From JBHHYR01 sp046757585 (GTDB lineage: Bacteria > Desulfobacterota > Binatia > HRBIN30), in NCBI GenBank assembly GCA_046757585.1, contig JBHHYR010000141.1:1-9916 (forward strand): a stretch of DNA of 9,916 nucleotides. Reading direction: 5' to 3'. A program made the position numbers and the translations under genes. Numbering within the stretch: position 1 is the first letter of the stretch; every line of letters begins with the position of its first letter. Under the pieces are notes generated by a model, which saw only the letters and a program-made list of their open reading frames with translations, was not told where the DNA came from and did not search any database. Below, piece after piece: positions 1-5,852 of this stretch.

Positions 1-2
1 CT

Positions 3-365
3 GTGCCCAGCGCGACACCGACCGGGACCGCCACACCCACGGCGACCCGGACGGCCACGCCAACTCAGACGATGACCGCGACGCGTCACACGCCGCCCAC
101 CGCTACCCCCACAGCAGCCCCGACGGACACCCCGCGCCCAACCCTAACGCCGATTGTGGGCTGTACCGGTGATTGTAACAGCAACATGGTGGTTACGGTG
201 GATGAACTTGTCAGGGGCGTCAATATCATCCTTGGCAGCCGGGCGCTGCAAGACTGTCCGGCATTTGATGCGGATGGCAGTGGCACGGTGACGGTCAACG
301 AGCTGGTGCGGGCAGTCAATGTTACGTTGAACGGGTGCACCGCACAGGGCGTTGTCGGCCCGTGA
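3..365 (+). CDS. C-terminal part of a secreted protein: Thr/Pro-rich linker plus dockerin-like EF-hand pair (5' end outside window)
   Basis: The frame is open to the left edge, so this is the 3' end of a longer gene; the GTG at base 3 is probably not the start. Counting from that codon, residues 3-52 are a Thr/Pro/Ala low-complexity stretch typical of extracellular linkers. Residues 54-112 hold two EF-hand-type calcium loops. Loop 1 runs D57 to E68 (D57, N59, N61, T65, E68), with Met62 where Gly is usual. Loop 2 runs D89 to E100 (DADGSGTVTVNE) and is canonical. Each loop is followed by a matching helix (ELVRGVNIILG and ELVRAVNVTLN), so the module is an internal duplication like a dockerin. 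Four cysteines (54, 58, 85, 112) bracket the loops and could form two disulfides. The module probably binds calcium outside the cytoplasm; the catalytic or binding part of the protein lies upstream and is unseen. The stop is 38 bases before the next start. A dockerin-like fold is likely, but a cohesin partner is not implied. Confidence 0.8.
   Translation: MPSATPTGTATPTATRTATPTQTMTATRHTPPTATPTAAPTDTPRPTLTPIVGCTGDCNSNMVVTVDELVRGVNIILGSRALQDCPAFDADGSGTVTVNELVRAVNVTLNGCTAQGVVGP
9..152 (+). repeat. Low-complexity Thr/Pro-coding tract
   Basis: Short imperfect units of the ACC-GCC-ACG-CCC type repeat through this tract and encode a Thr-Pro-Thr-Ala linker. This is a protein-coding low-complexity region, not a separate element. 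Such tracts often vary in length between strains through slippage. Confidence 0.6.
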
Positions 366-389
366 GGCCGGCGCGCTGCGCAGAGTATT

Positions 390-396
390 GGAGGAA
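390..396 (+). promoter_or_regulatory. Shine-Dalgarno site for the duplicated-domain protein
   Basis: GGAGGAA lies 7 bases before the ATG at 404. It fixes that start and argues against the longer reading frame that opens at 335 inside the preceding gene. Confidence 0.75.
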
Positions 397-403
397 CGCA
401 GGC

Positions 404-1408
404 ATGATAAAAACCTACTCACGTTGTCTGATCGCTGCTGTGACGGGGCGAGCCATCGTCTGCCAGCGTGCAAGACACGAAACCGGCCACCACCGTTTCG
501 GGGCGTGCCTCGCCCTCCTGGCAGTTGCTCTGGGTATCTCTCCCGCCTTCGCCGGGGTCGCCGATACACCTCTGCGGCAGTTCGCTGACGGCAAGGCGAG
601 CGTCCTCGTGCAGGTGGTGCCGGGCGTGGTCAAGCGGGTGCGCCTGCAGACGGACTTTATCTGCACCGCGCTCGACAGTGCGCCGGTTGATATCGGTGTG
701 GAGATCTTCAATCCTGCCGGTACCTTGCTGAACGATATCAGTGCGGGTGTTGGTGCCGTCCTCGGCGTTGCTCCGGGGCAAACGGTGACGATTGGGACCA
801 AGGCGACCGCCGCGTTTCTCGAGTCAACGACGATTCCCCTAGCCGATTTTTCGCAGGGCTCGGGGCGGGTGGTGGCCAGCTCCGACCGCGTGCGGTGCAA
901 CGTGCTGCTGCTCGACGATGCGCTGAACCCACCGGTCACGTTGGCGACGCTTGGTGAGACGATGACCCTTGTCGCGGGACCGGCCTTGCCCGGCGTGCCG
1001 CTGCCCCAGTTTGCTGATGGGAGTTCGGCCACGCATGCCGCGGTGATTACGGGCGTTGTGAAAAGGGGACGCGTGGAGACGGACATTTTTTGCACGTCAC
1101 TCGCCTCGCAGAACATCGACATCGGCGTGCAAGTGTTCGGCCCGGGGGGCAGCCTGCGGAACGACGTGTCGGCGGGTAACGGCGCTGTCCTGAACGTTGC
1201 GCCGGGGGCCACGGTCACGTTGGGAACGACTGGCACGGCCGCATTCCTGGAAACGACCGTCATCTCCATTGCGGGCGTGGCGCAAGGGCTGGGACGTGTG
1301 GTCAGCACTTCGGGAGCTGTCACGTGTGCGGCCTTTGTGCTTGATTCGGACACGGCTCCGCCGACGTCCATGGGGGGTATCATCGAAGCGGGTGCCGCAG
1401 GGCCGTGA
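404..1408 (+). CDS. Secreted protein of unknown function built from two 143-residue tandem repeats
   Basis: The predicted protein has 334 residues. The ATG at 404 has a strong Shine-Dalgarno at the right spacing. Residues 32-50 form a hydrophobic stretch ending AFA, so signal peptidase I cleavage after A50 is likely. The basic region before it, about 31 residues, is unusually long. The mature part consists of two copies of one domain, about 57-187 and 200-330, in perfect register at 143 residues with no gap over 130 positions. By hand I count 68 identities, about 52 percent. Conserved blocks include QFADG, GVVKR, TD..CT, DIGV, NDxSAGxGAVLxVAPG, TAAFLE and GRVV. Each copy has exactly two cysteines 78 residues apart (C87/C165 and C230/C308), suggesting one disulfide per domain in a beta-rich fold. 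I do not recognise the family. It follows the dockerin-like gene by 38 bases and precedes the ABC exporter gene by about 33, so co-transcription with either is possible. A role at the cell surface is inferred only from export. Confidence 0.82.
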   Translation: MIKTYSRCLIAAVTGRAIVCQRARHETGHHRFGACLALLAVALGISPAFAGVADTPLRQFADGKASVLVQVVPGVVKRVRLQTDFICTALDSAPVDIGVEIFNPAGTLLNDISAGVGAVLGVAPGQTVTIGTKATAAFLESTTIPLADFSQGSGRVVASSDRVRCNVLLLDDALNPPVTLATLGETMTLVAGPALPGVPLPQFADGSSATHAAVITGVVKRGRVETDIFCTSLASQNIDIGVQVFGPGGSLRNDVSAGNGAVLNVAPGATVTLGTTGTAAFLETTVISIAGVAQGLGRVVSTSGAVTCAAFVLDSDTAPPTSMGGIIEAGAAGP

Positions 1409-1443
1409 GTAGTGAGGCGGCTCGCTGGATGTCCTGAGCGGTG

Positions 1444-3336
1444 ATGGCCCGGGTTCGACTCAATCCGCTCTTCCGGGAGCTACGCACGCGCCGCCTGCTT
1501 GCGGCCGCGCGTGAGCTACGCCCGTACCTGAGCCCCGTCAAGCAGGAACTGGCGTTCGCCGTTCTCTGCAGCATCGGGGGCGTGCTGATGGTCACCGTGC
1601 GACCCTGGCCAATCAAGATGGTGCTGGACTATGCCATTCTCCCGGCTGGTCGGGTCAAATGGCGGTTCCCGTACTATCTCTTGAAAGGCTACGGCGCCAT
1701 GGGGGTGACCACCATTGCCTGCGGGCTCCTAATCGCTGTGACACTCCTATGGGGCCTGTTCGTCTACACGCAACGCTACCTGGTTGCGTCGGCAGGGCAG
1801 AAGGTGACCTTTGACTTGCGGCGGCAGTTGTTCAGCCACCTGCAACGCCAATCGATAGCTTTTCACCGCCAACAACGCGTGGGAGACCTGCTGCTACGGG
1901 CGACGGGCGATACCAACATGTTGCGCGAAATGGTGGTAGACGCCACATTCACCGTGCTCACGGAGTTCCTCGTGCTCGCCGCGATGCTGGGCGTCATGCT
2001 CTACATGGACTGGCAGCTCACGATGGTCAGTCTTGCCGTGCTTCCGCTGCTTGGCCTCACCGTGTTTCGTATTTCCGGCAACCTCCGCGCGGCAGTCCGG
2101 ACCCAGCGCAAGAATGACAGCCGTGTCGCGACCCGCTTCGGTGAGATGTTGCAGGGGGTAGCGGTAATTCAGGCGTTCGGGCGCGAGGCGCACGAAGAAG
2201 ACCGTTTCAAGGGCTCTAATCGTCAGAGTCTTCGGGCTGGGCTGCGAACGGTGCGGCTCGAGGCCAATCTGCAACGGGTGGCGGAAGTGCTGATTGCGGT
2301 GGGGACCGGAGCAGTGCTGTGGTTGGGGGTGCGCCGCGTCCTCGCCGGTATTCTCACCCCTGGCGACCTTGTCGTGTTCACGCACTATCTGGCCGGAATG
2401 TACCGGCCCATCCGTCGCGTCGCTCGCGTGACGGGGCGCATCTCCAAGGCGACGATTTGCGCCGACCGGGTGTTCGCGGTGCTGCGCGAGGATCGTCGCG
2501 TCAAGGTGCACCGCGATGCACTTCCTGCGCCGCACTTCCACGGCCGGGTGACCTTCAAGCAGGTGAGCTTCAGCTACCATCCCGGCACCCCAGTGCTTCG
2601 TGACGTGTCCCTGACTCTGCTGCCGGGACAGACGGTGGCGATCGTGGGACCGAACGGTTCGGGCAAGTCTACGCTGTGCGCGCTCCTCCCGCGTCTCTTT
2701 GATCCGGCGGCCGGGACGATTACGATCGATGGGGAAAAGGTCAACCGGTTCACGCTCGAGTCCGTGCGTGCGCAGATCGGTGTCGTGCTCCAGGAACCGC
2801 TACTGTTTGCGGGGAGCATTGGCGAGAATATCGCCTACGGCAAGCCGGAGGCGACACGGGAGGAAATCATGAGCGCCGCCCGGGCTGCGAGCGCCCACGA
2901 TTTCATTATGGCACTGCCGGACGGCTACGATACGGTAGTCGGCGAACGTGGCGGCACGCTTTCTGGCGGCGAACGCCAGAAGATCGCCATCGCCAGAGCG
3001 ATGATCAAAGACCCTTCGGTCCTTGTCCTCGATGAACCAACCGCCGCGCTTGACGCGACGTCTGCCGTTCAGGTGAACGTGGCGCTGGCACGGTTGTCAC
3101 ATCGGCGAACCACGCTGCGCGTCTCGCACCGGCTGGCCGAGGTTCGTGATGCGGATCTGATTGCGGTGCTCCGGGATGGGGTAATCGCCCAGCGCGGGTC
3201 GCATGAGGAGTTGATTGCTGAGCCCGGATGGTACCGCAGCGTGTTTCAGCTGCAAGAGGCGGAACGGGAGGTGGCCGACGACGCGCGGGGAGACGCGGCG
3301 GAGCGGCCGGCAGTGCGCCTGGCTGGTGGAGAGTAG
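1444..3336 (+). CDS. ABC exporter half-transporter (fused membrane and ATPase domains, MsbA/lipid-exporter type)
   Basis: The 630-residue product has the length of a fused half-transporter, which would work as a homodimer or a heterodimer. The membrane domain spans about residues 35-325, with hydrophobic segments near 37-53, 87-109, 165-187, 190-208, 280-300 and 309-320. The nucleotide-binding domain follows from about 365. The catalytic motifs are intact: A-loop Y378, Walker A GPNGSGKST (402-410), Q-loop Q450, signature LSGGERQ (506-512), Walker B VLVLDE with catalytic E531, and H-loop H562. The switch segment reads RVSHRL rather than the common IAHRL. There is no N-terminal C39 peptidase domain, so it is not a double-glycine peptide exporter. 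With glycosyltransferases downstream, the likeliest cargo is a lipid-linked glycan or glycolipid moved across the inner membrane. That cargo is inferred. A GTG at 1441 lies immediately upstream and could be the start; neither start has a good Shine-Dalgarno. The last ~25 residues are an unconserved-looking tail. Confidence 0.93.
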   Translation: MARVRLNPLFRELRTRRLLAAARELRPYLSPVKQELAFAVLCSIGGVLMVTVRPWPIKMVLDYAILPAGRVKWRFPYYLLKGYGAMGVTTIACGLLIAVTLLWGLFVYTQRYLVASAGQKVTFDLRRQLFSHLQRQSIAFHRQQRVGDLLLRATGDTNMLREMVVDATFTVLTEFLVLAAMLGVMLYMDWQLTMVSLAVLPLLGLTVFRISGNLRAAVRTQRKNDSRVATRFGEMLQGVAVIQAFGREAHEEDRFKGSNRQSLRAGLRTVRLEANLQRVAEVLIAVGTGAVLWLGVRRVLAGILTPGDLVVFTHYLAGMYRPIRRVARVTGRISKATICADRVFAVLREDRRVKVHRDALPAPHFHGRVTFKQVSFSYHPGTPVLRDVSLTLLPGQTVAIVGPNGSGKSTLCALLPRLFDPAAGTITIDGEKVNRFTLESVRAQIGVVLQEPLLFAGSIGENIAYGKPEATREEIMSAARAASAHDFIMALPDGYDTVVGERGGTLSGGERQKIAIARAMIKDPSVLVLDEPTAALDATSAVQVNVALARLSHRRTTLRVSHRLAEVRDADLIAVLRDGVIAQRGSHEELIAEPGWYRSVFQLQEAEREVADDARGDAAERPAVRLAGGE

Positions 3337-3352
3337 GCGCTCCCTGCGTGTG

Positions 3353-3733
3353 ATGATGCGCTTGCTGGCCACGACCCTCGTCCTGTTGGCCTCCGCGGCG
3401 CTCGTTGCCCTGGGGGTGAAGTCGTTCTACCACGGGACGGCTCGGACCCGTCCCGTCGTGTTGCCCTTCGAGATGTTCTGGTGCGCCAGCGACGCGGATT
3501 GTAGCGTGACCGACCGCATCGGCTGCTGTTCGTGCAGTGAAGGTGGCGGGCAAGCTGCCGTGACGCGGTGGCGACGTGACAACCTCAGGCGCTTTCTGAA
3601 GCGGGCCTGCGCTGCCGAACAGGTGTGCGTGCAGGTCGATCTCTGCCGCACCGACGTCCAGGCACGCTGCAAACATCGTCGCTGCCAGCTCGTCTTTGTG
3701 GGCCAGGAGCGAGCAGGGGAGCAAGTCCCTTGA
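3353..3733 (+). CDS. Small exported cysteine-rich protein of unknown function
   Basis: The product has 126 residues from the ATG at 3353; GTG 3350 and ATG 3356 are equally possible starts. Residues 3-22 are hydrophobic after a short basic start (MMR), giving a signal peptide or a single membrane anchor. The rest would lie outside the cytoplasm. It contains ten cysteines (44, 50, 58, 59, 61, 86, 92, 98, 106, 111), an even number consistent with five disulfides. They are ordered C-x5-C-x7-CC-x-C-x24-C-x5-C-x5-C-x7-C-x4-C. The stretch CCSCSEGGGQAAV followed by an R/K-rich amphipathic segment (72-84) resembles small secreted proteins I recall as hypothetical in myxobacteria and related groups, but I cannot name a family. 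It begins 16 bases after the ABC exporter and its stop overlaps the methyltransferase start by four bases, so it is translated as part of the operon. An envelope role linked to the exported product is possible, without direct evidence. Confidence 0.75.
   Translation: MMRLLATTLVLLASAALVALGVKSFYHGTARTRPVVLPFEMFWCASDADCSVTDRIGCCSCSEGGGQAAVTRWRRDNLRRFLKRACAAEQVCVQVDLCRTDVQARCKHRRCQLVFVGQERAGEQVP
3715..3721 (+). promoter_or_regulatory. Shine-Dalgarno site that supports a TTG start
   Basis: AGGGGAG ends 8 bases before the TTG at 3730. In this frame the only start codon it can serve at normal spacing is that TTG, so it decides the methyltransferase start. The site lies inside the end of the Cys-rich gene. 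Confidence 0.7.
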
Positions 3734-4626
3734 ACCGGGAGGCGGTCGAACAAGAAATCGCCGCGTTGATCACCCCTGGCCTTCGCGCCAACGCGTGGCG
3801 GCCTGACTCTGACGTGCTGCGGCAGCGTCGCATGTGGAACGAATACTACCACGGCCGGCGGATCCGCATTCTCCGGATGGTGTTTCCGCGGCTCGAAGAG
3901 AAGCGCATCCTCGACGTGGGCGCTGGCCGAGGAGGCCTGGCGGTGGCGCTCGAGCGCCAGGGCTGTCGTGTGACCACGCTTGACATCCGCCGCAGCAGTT
4001 GCCGGGTGACCCGCCTGCGCGGGCAGCGCTACGGGCTTGAGGTACCCGCCGTGCAAGGCCGCGGTGAACGCCTTCCGTTCCCGGCGGGCGCGTTCGACGT
4101 CGTTGTGTGCCGCGACGTGCTCGAGCATGCAGGGCGGCCAGGCGAGTTGCTCCAGGAGATCTGGCGCGTGCTCGACATCGGAGGCGCATGCTTCATGACG
4201 GCGATAAACCGCTTCTGCTGGACCGATCCCCATTACCATCTGGTCGGTATCGCGTTCCTCCCCCGTGCAGTCGCCGAAGGGTACCTGCGGCTTTGCGGCC
4301 GCGCGAAGGAATCGGGACGGGACCGCCAGCGGCTTGCTGACATGCACTACTACGCGTACAGCGAATTCTGCCGCTGGGCCTCAAGCTTCGGGTTTGCAGT
4401 GCGGGACATGCGTGCCGAACTCTTGCACCGCTATCGGCACGACGGGGTTGCAAATCGGCTCCGTTGGCTGCGCTACCGGCTACTGCGCCCACTGTCACTG
4501 CAGGCGAATCACTTCGAGTTCCTGCTCTGCAAGCCGCGCAGCCCGTTGAACGACCCCGCGGCCGGTTTCGACAAGCTCAGCACGAGTGGATCCCTAGCCG
4601 GTGGTGCACGCCGCAAGAACTCATGA
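3730..4626 (+). CDS. Class I SAM-dependent methyltransferase, probably acting on a glycan or glycolipid
   Basis: The product has 298 residues from the TTG at 3730, which shares TTGA with the previous stop and has a good Shine-Dalgarno. The Rossmann methyltransferase core is clear. Motif I is LDVGAGRGG (61-69), which binds SAM. An acidic residue at the end of strand 2, D85 in TTLDI, should contact the ribose. LPFPAGAFDVVVCRDVLEH (115-133) corresponds to motifs II/III of the UbiE/Methyltransf_11 type. GGACFM (151-156) follows at strand 5. The segment 160-235 (NRFCWTDPHYH, ADMHYYAY) probably forms the substrate lid. The acceptor is unknown; the neighbouring glycosyltransferases suggest methylation of a sugar or a lipid-linked intermediate. 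The natural end is probably near CKPR (267-270). Residues 271-298 are encoded by a repeat-like DNA segment and look like an acquired tail. The stop overlaps the next start as ATGA. The reading frame is open upstream to 3625, but that part overlaps the Cys-rich gene and has no supporting site. Confidence 0.88.
   Translation: MNREAVEQEIAALITPGLRANAWRPDSDVLRQRRMWNEYYHGRRIRILRMVFPRLEEKRILDVGAGRGGLAVALERQGCRVTTLDIRRSSCRVTRLRGQRYGLEVPAVQGRGERLPFPAGAFDVVVCRDVLEHAGRPGELLQEIWRVLDIGGACFMTAINRFCWTDPHYHLVGIAFLPRAVAEGYLRLCGRAKESGRDRQRLADMHYYAYSEFCRWASSFGFAVRDMRAELLHRYRHDGVANRLRWLRYRLLRPLSLQANHFEFLLCKPRSPLNDPAAGFDKLSTSGSLAGGARRKNS
4549..4602 (+). repeat. Degenerate dispersed palindromic repeat (TGAGCTTGTCGA-core type) inside the end of the methyltransferase gene
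   Basis: Bases 4568-4587 read TCGACAAGCTCAGCACGAG-like sequence on this strand. On the minus strand this is CTCGTGCTGAGCTTGTCGAA, the core of a dispersed repeat that I recognise from many bacterial genomes and metagenome bins, where it is often mistranslated as LSLSK or FDKLRTSG peptides. Here the forward frame gives FDKLSTSGS. One arm and the core are recognisable; the expected opposite arm (AGCACGAG) is replaced by AACCGGCC, so the copy is half-degenerate. GCCGGT occurs directly repeated at 4561-4566 and 4597-4602, but six bases in GC-rich DNA may be chance. The outer boundaries are approximate. Confidence 0.6.
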
Positions 4627-5852
4627 CGCAGGCAACGGTCCGCATCGGTTACGTCCTGAAGGTGTTTCCCCGAGTCTCTGAGACGTTCGTGATCAATGAA
4701 ATCCATGCCCTGGAACGCCTGGGCCAGCCGTTGTGTGTGTTCTCGCTCCACCGGGCCGGAGAGCTGGTTGCGCATCGCATCCTGACGGAACTCCGCTCGC
4801 CGCTCTTCTGCGTCGAACAGACGGAGAGCGCCAGCGAGCATGAGATCCTGAGCGCGCGCCGGCGGTTGGAACGGCGGTTGGGCGTTGCGGCGGCGTATCG
4901 CGCCCGGTTCTTGCCGCGGCACTACGTGCGCCTGGCACTCGTCTTGGCAACTCTCACGCGCCAGCACGGGGTACGGCATCTGCACGCACACTTTGCGTCG
5001 CGAGCGGGACACGTCGCCGCCCTGGCAGCGTGCCTGAGCGGTTGTTCGTACAGCATCACCGCGCACGCAAAGGACATCTATCATTCTTCCGTCGATCCGG
5101 ATGTCCTGCGCTTCAAGCTTGCTGGTGCCCGCTTCGTGTCGACGGTCAGCGAGTACAACAGGCGCTACTTGCACGAGTTGCTTGCCGGCATTCCCGGTGC
5201 GGCTCAGAAGATCGTTCGCGTGTACAACGGGGTGGACCTAGGGCGTTTTCGGGCGTGTCCGGTGCCAGCACGGGATCCGGCGCTGGTGCTCTCCGTCGGG
5301 AGACTGGTGGAAAAGAAAGGCTTGGCGCTGCTCGTCGACGCCTGTCGAACGTTGCGCTCCCGCGGCTACGGGTTCTGCTGCGAGCTGGTTGGGGCGGGTC
5401 CCGAGGAAGCAGCCCTCCGGGCACGCATCGCGGCGGCCGGGCTGCAGGGGAGGGTGCGCCTTGCCGGGGTGTTGACCACTGAACAGGTAGCGGCCCGGCT
5501 GCAGGCGGCAACTGTCGTGGCGCTGCCGTGCATCGTTGCCCAGGACGGGAACGTGGATGCCTTGCCGACGGTCCTGCTGGAGGCGATGGCTACGGGGCGT
5601 GCAGTCGTGTCCACCCGGCTGTCGGGTATTCCGGAAATTGTCGTCGATGGAGAAACCGGCTTGCTGGTGCCGCCCGGAGATGCCGGTGCGCTCGCAGACG
5701 CCTTGGCGGAGCTCTTGAGCAACCCGCAGCGTGCGGCAGCGATGGGACAGGCCGGCCGGCGGCGGGCGGAGCGCCTGTTCGACCTCCATACCAATACCGC
5801 CGTGATTCGCGCCTTGCTGCTGGGACGGCCTGGAGGCGCCGCAGGGCAATGA
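4623..5852 (+). CDS. GT4-family (GT-B fold) glycosyltransferase, WcaL/colanic-acid-transferase-like
   Basis: The 409-residue product has the usual length of a retaining GT4 enzyme, which transfers a sugar from a nucleotide donor on the cytoplasmic face of the membrane. The N-terminal acceptor lobe begins with GYVLKVFPRVSETFVINEI (9-27), the signature start of WcaL-like transferases. It continues with HLHAHFASRAGH (119-130) and SITAHAKDIY (144-153). The hinge and donor lobe show VYNGVDLGRF (200-209), LVLSVGRLVEKKGL (221-234), LVGAGPEE (255-262) and LPTVLLEAMATGRAVVST (314-331). At the EX7E motif the second acid is E320; the first position is Asp312 instead of Glu. GIPEIVVDGETGLLVPPGD (335-353) completes the donor site. 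The ATG at 4623 overlaps the methyltransferase stop as ATGA, and its Shine-Dalgarno is weak, suggesting coupled translation. Sugar and acceptor cannot be read from the sequence. The ORF opens upstream at 4464, but that portion lies out of frame over the methyltransferase. Confidence 0.9.
   Translation: MTQATVRIGYVLKVFPRVSETFVINEIHALERLGQPLCVFSLHRAGELVAHRILTELRSPLFCVEQTESASEHEILSARRRLERRLGVAAAYRARFLPRHYVRLALVLATLTRQHGVRHLHAHFASRAGHVAALAACLSGCSYSITAHAKDIYHSSVDPDVLRFKLAGARFVSTVSEYNRRYLHELLAGIPGAAQKIVRVYNGVDLGRFRACPVPARDPALVLSVGRLVEKKGLALLVDACRTLRSRGYGFCCELVGAGPEEAALRARIAAAGLQGRVRLAGVLTTEQVAARLQAATVVALPCIVAQDGNVDALPTVLLEAMATGRAVVSTRLSGIPEIVVDGETGLLVPPGDAGALADALAELLSNPQRAAAMGQAGRRRAERLFDLHTNTAVIRALLLGRPGGAAGQ

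Noticed and set aside
335..403. An upstream start at 335 for the duplicated-domain protein
   Set aside because: It overlaps the preceding gene and adds an Arg-rich stretch with no ribosome site. ATG 404 has GGAGGAA at 7 bases.
415..1383. A 322-codon minus-strand frame opposite the duplicated-domain gene
   Set aside because: It mirrors the plus-strand repeats. The plus strand has a ribosome site, a signal peptide and conserved cysteines; the antisense frame has none of these.
1444..3336. A peptide or bacteriocin exporter reading for the ABC gene, with the Cys-rich protein as its cargo
   Set aside because: The exporter has no C39 peptidase domain, and the Cys-rich protein has a Sec-like hydrophobic N-terminus, not a double-glycine leader.
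3215..3352. A longer N-terminus for the Cys-rich protein starting inside the ABC gene
   Set aside because: It would put 46 residues before the hydrophobic signal segment and overlap the conserved end of the ABC exporter by over 100 bases.
3427..4347. A 306-codon minus-strand frame opposite the Cys-rich and methyltransferase genes
   Set aside because: It has low-complexity Arg/Ala/Pro composition and no motifs. The plus strand holds intact methyltransferase motifs.
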